DNA of 42,796 bases. Origin: Bacteroidales bacterium (GTDB lineage Bacteria > Bacteroidota > Bacteroidia > Bacteroidales > JAFGHD01). Shown in pieces: positions 42,173 to 42,796 of the stretch; position 1 is the stretch's first letter, and each line of letters begins with the position of its first letter. The DNA lies in the NCBI GenBank assembly GCA_016927695.1, contig JAFGME010000237.1, positions 1 through 42,796 of the forward strand. Reading direction: 5' to 3'. The translations under genes and the position numbers were made by a program. A model generated the notes under the pieces. That model ran no database searches. It saw nothing but the letters and a program-made list of their open reading frames with translations, and was not told the origin of the DNA.

Positions 42173-42514
42173 ATGAACAGCAAAAACGGAAATTTTTTTT
42201 CATCCCCGGAAAACCCGGCCGGGGAGCAGGAAATTTTTGAAACACTCTTTAACGGAGGGGATTTTTCTCTGGAGAGGATATGTACAAAAAAAGATTATAA
42301 AGAGCCGGGAAGGTGGTACGATCAGGAAAAGGATGAGTGGGTGTTGCTATTGCAAGGCTCAGCGGCGCTTGAATTTGAGGATGGCAGGCAGATACGGCTT
42401 GAAACGGGGGATTACGTTTTTATCCCGGCCCGTCAAAAGCACAGGGTAGCGTACACCCGGGGCAACCCCGAATGCATCTGGCTTGCAATCCATGGTTATT
42501 TCAGGGTTACATGA
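42173..42514 (+). CDS. Small cupin-domain protein
   Basis: A 113-residue single-domain cupin. The beta-barrel motifs are visible: EWVLLLQGSAALEFEDGRQIRLETGDYVFIPARQKHRVA, with candidate metal ligands Glu (in DEWVLL) and His (in KHRVAYT), and the closing strand CIWLAIHGYF with a final His. The N-terminal 50 residues (IFETLFNGGDFSLERICTKKDY) are typical of small cupins annotated as phosphoglucose-isomerase-like. The reaction, if any, is unknown. The start is ATG at 42173, 21 bases after the YciO-like gene, so the two are probably co-transcribed. Confidence 0.85.
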   Translation: MNSKNGNFFSSPENPAGEQEIFETLFNGGDFSLERICTKKDYKEPGRWYDQEKDEWVLLLQGSAALEFEDGRQIRLETGDYVFIPARQKHRVAYTRGNPECIWLAIHGYFRVT

Positions 42515-42584
42515 GCAATGGTCAATTAACTGGAAAACTTCATGGCCGGAAAGAAAATAATATCAATTTTTGCACCCGTTTTAC

Positions 42585-42640
42585 GATTCCGTAGCTCAGC
42601 AGGTAGAGCATCCCGAGTACTCGGGAGGGTCCCGGGTTCG
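42585..42640 (+). pseudogene. Truncated tRNA-like sequence
   Basis: The first 27 bases are identical to the tRNA-Lys at 42760: acceptor 5' strand GATTCCG, TA, then a complete D arm. Next comes a perfect 16-base palindrome (TCCCGAGTACTCGGGA, 42611-42626), which leaves a 6-base rather than 7-base anticodon loop, then a GGGT variable region and the start of a T arm, CCCGGGTTCG (42631-42640). After that the 3' half of the T arm and the 3' acceptor strand are absent and the sequence becomes A-rich. It cannot fold into a mature tRNA. About 16 bases upstream (TTTGCACCC...) are shared with the real gene. Confidence 0.6.
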
Positions 42641-42739
42641 GCAAAAATCTTCCAAAAAATGCTAATGACATCATCGCCGGGTATTTTGGTAAAAGGTGAA
42701 TTTTTTCCGGCAAATTTATTCTCAAACTTAAAAAAAGTC

Positions 42740-42747
42740 TATCTTTG
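42740..42747 (+). promoter_or_regulatory. -7 promoter element of tRNA-Lys
   Basis: TATCTTTG at 42740-42747 fits the Bacteroidota -7 consensus, 12 bases before the tRNA. A clear -33 element is not seen. Confidence 0.4.
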
Positions 42748-42759
42748 CACCCTCTTTTC

Positions 42760-42796
42760 GATTCCGTAGCTCAGCAGGTAGAGCATATGCCTTTTA
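42760..42796 (+). tRNA. tRNA-Lys (TTT), 5' part, cut by window end
   Basis: Acceptor 5' strand GATTCCG (42760-42766), TA, D arm GCTC...GAGC (42769-42784), A, anticodon stem TATGC (42786-42790) and the loop starting CTTTTA, with anticodon TTT at 42793-42795. The 3' half lies beyond the window. The Lys identity follows from the anticodon alone. Confidence 0.85.

Noticed and set aside
42585-42640. A functional second tRNA
   Set aside because: The T arm lacks its 3' strand, no 3' acceptor strand follows and the anticodon loop has six bases.

Overview
The window is about 43 kb of chromosome from a member of the Bacteroidota, most like the Bacteroidales/Marinilabiliales group. Evidence: two secreted proteins end in type IX secretion (T9SS type A) sorting domains; many genes are preceded by the Bacteroidota promoter pattern (TTG/TTTG, about 20 bases, TAnnTTTG); ribosome binding sites are weak or absent; and the content (SerC-SerA-DUF1015, DUF5606, FKBP lipoproteins, Omp28-like and PKD proteins) is typical of the phylum. 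Most of it is ordinary core chromosome. No phage, CRISPR array, plasmid function or complete insertion sequence is visible.

Layout. 1-1602: repeat-rich non-coding DNA around a PAS-LuxR regulator. 1603-7289 (minus strand): sodium/solute symporter, UvrD/PcrA helicase, a small membrane protein, and the tRNA 2-selenouridine synthase MnmH. 7389-8975: Omp28/PKD T9SS cargo. 9049-14117: acyl-CoA reductase, divergent from serC-serA-four-helix-bundle-DUF1015. 14118-14776: intergenic region with an internally deleted IS200-like transposase relic between two copies of a terminator-like hairpin. 14777-19735: a 1652-residue T9SS surface protein, divergent across 600 bases of AT-rich DNA from a small XRE-type regulator at 20355. 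20749-24776: ndk, divergent from nrnA-FKBP-FKBP-sucC. 24777-26014: lipid kinase and a small lipoprotein. 26146-28975: citrate lyase as two genes, one a CitD-CitE fusion, the other CitF. 28999-30318: secreted papain-like protease. 30446-37558: dnaE, thioredoxin, DUF58, CdaA and purB, followed by a glycosyltransferase. 38484-40669: DUF5606-pyrK-pyrD. 40666-41436: coiled-coil and LysM/zinc-ribbon membrane proteins. 41543-42514: YciO-like protein and a cupin. 42585-42796: a truncated tRNA-like copy, then the 5' half of tRNA-Lys(TTT), cut by the window end.

The genes cover serine and pyrimidine synthesis, nucleotide pools, replication and repair, c-di-AMP signalling, central carbon metabolism (succinyl-CoA synthetase beta, citrate lyase) and envelope or secreted proteins. 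The features most worth a second look are (1) a duplicated pair of palindromic TTTACA-N2-TGTAAA sites, each pair spaced exactly 47 bp, between the XRE regulator and the giant surface protein; (2) that surface protein, whose two FN3-like folds each appear interrupted at the same point by a different inserted domain; (3) the CitD-CitE fusion; (4) the transposase relic and its flanking duplication; and (5) the truncated tRNA copy. All functional statements come from reading the sequence and knowledge of families; no searches were run.
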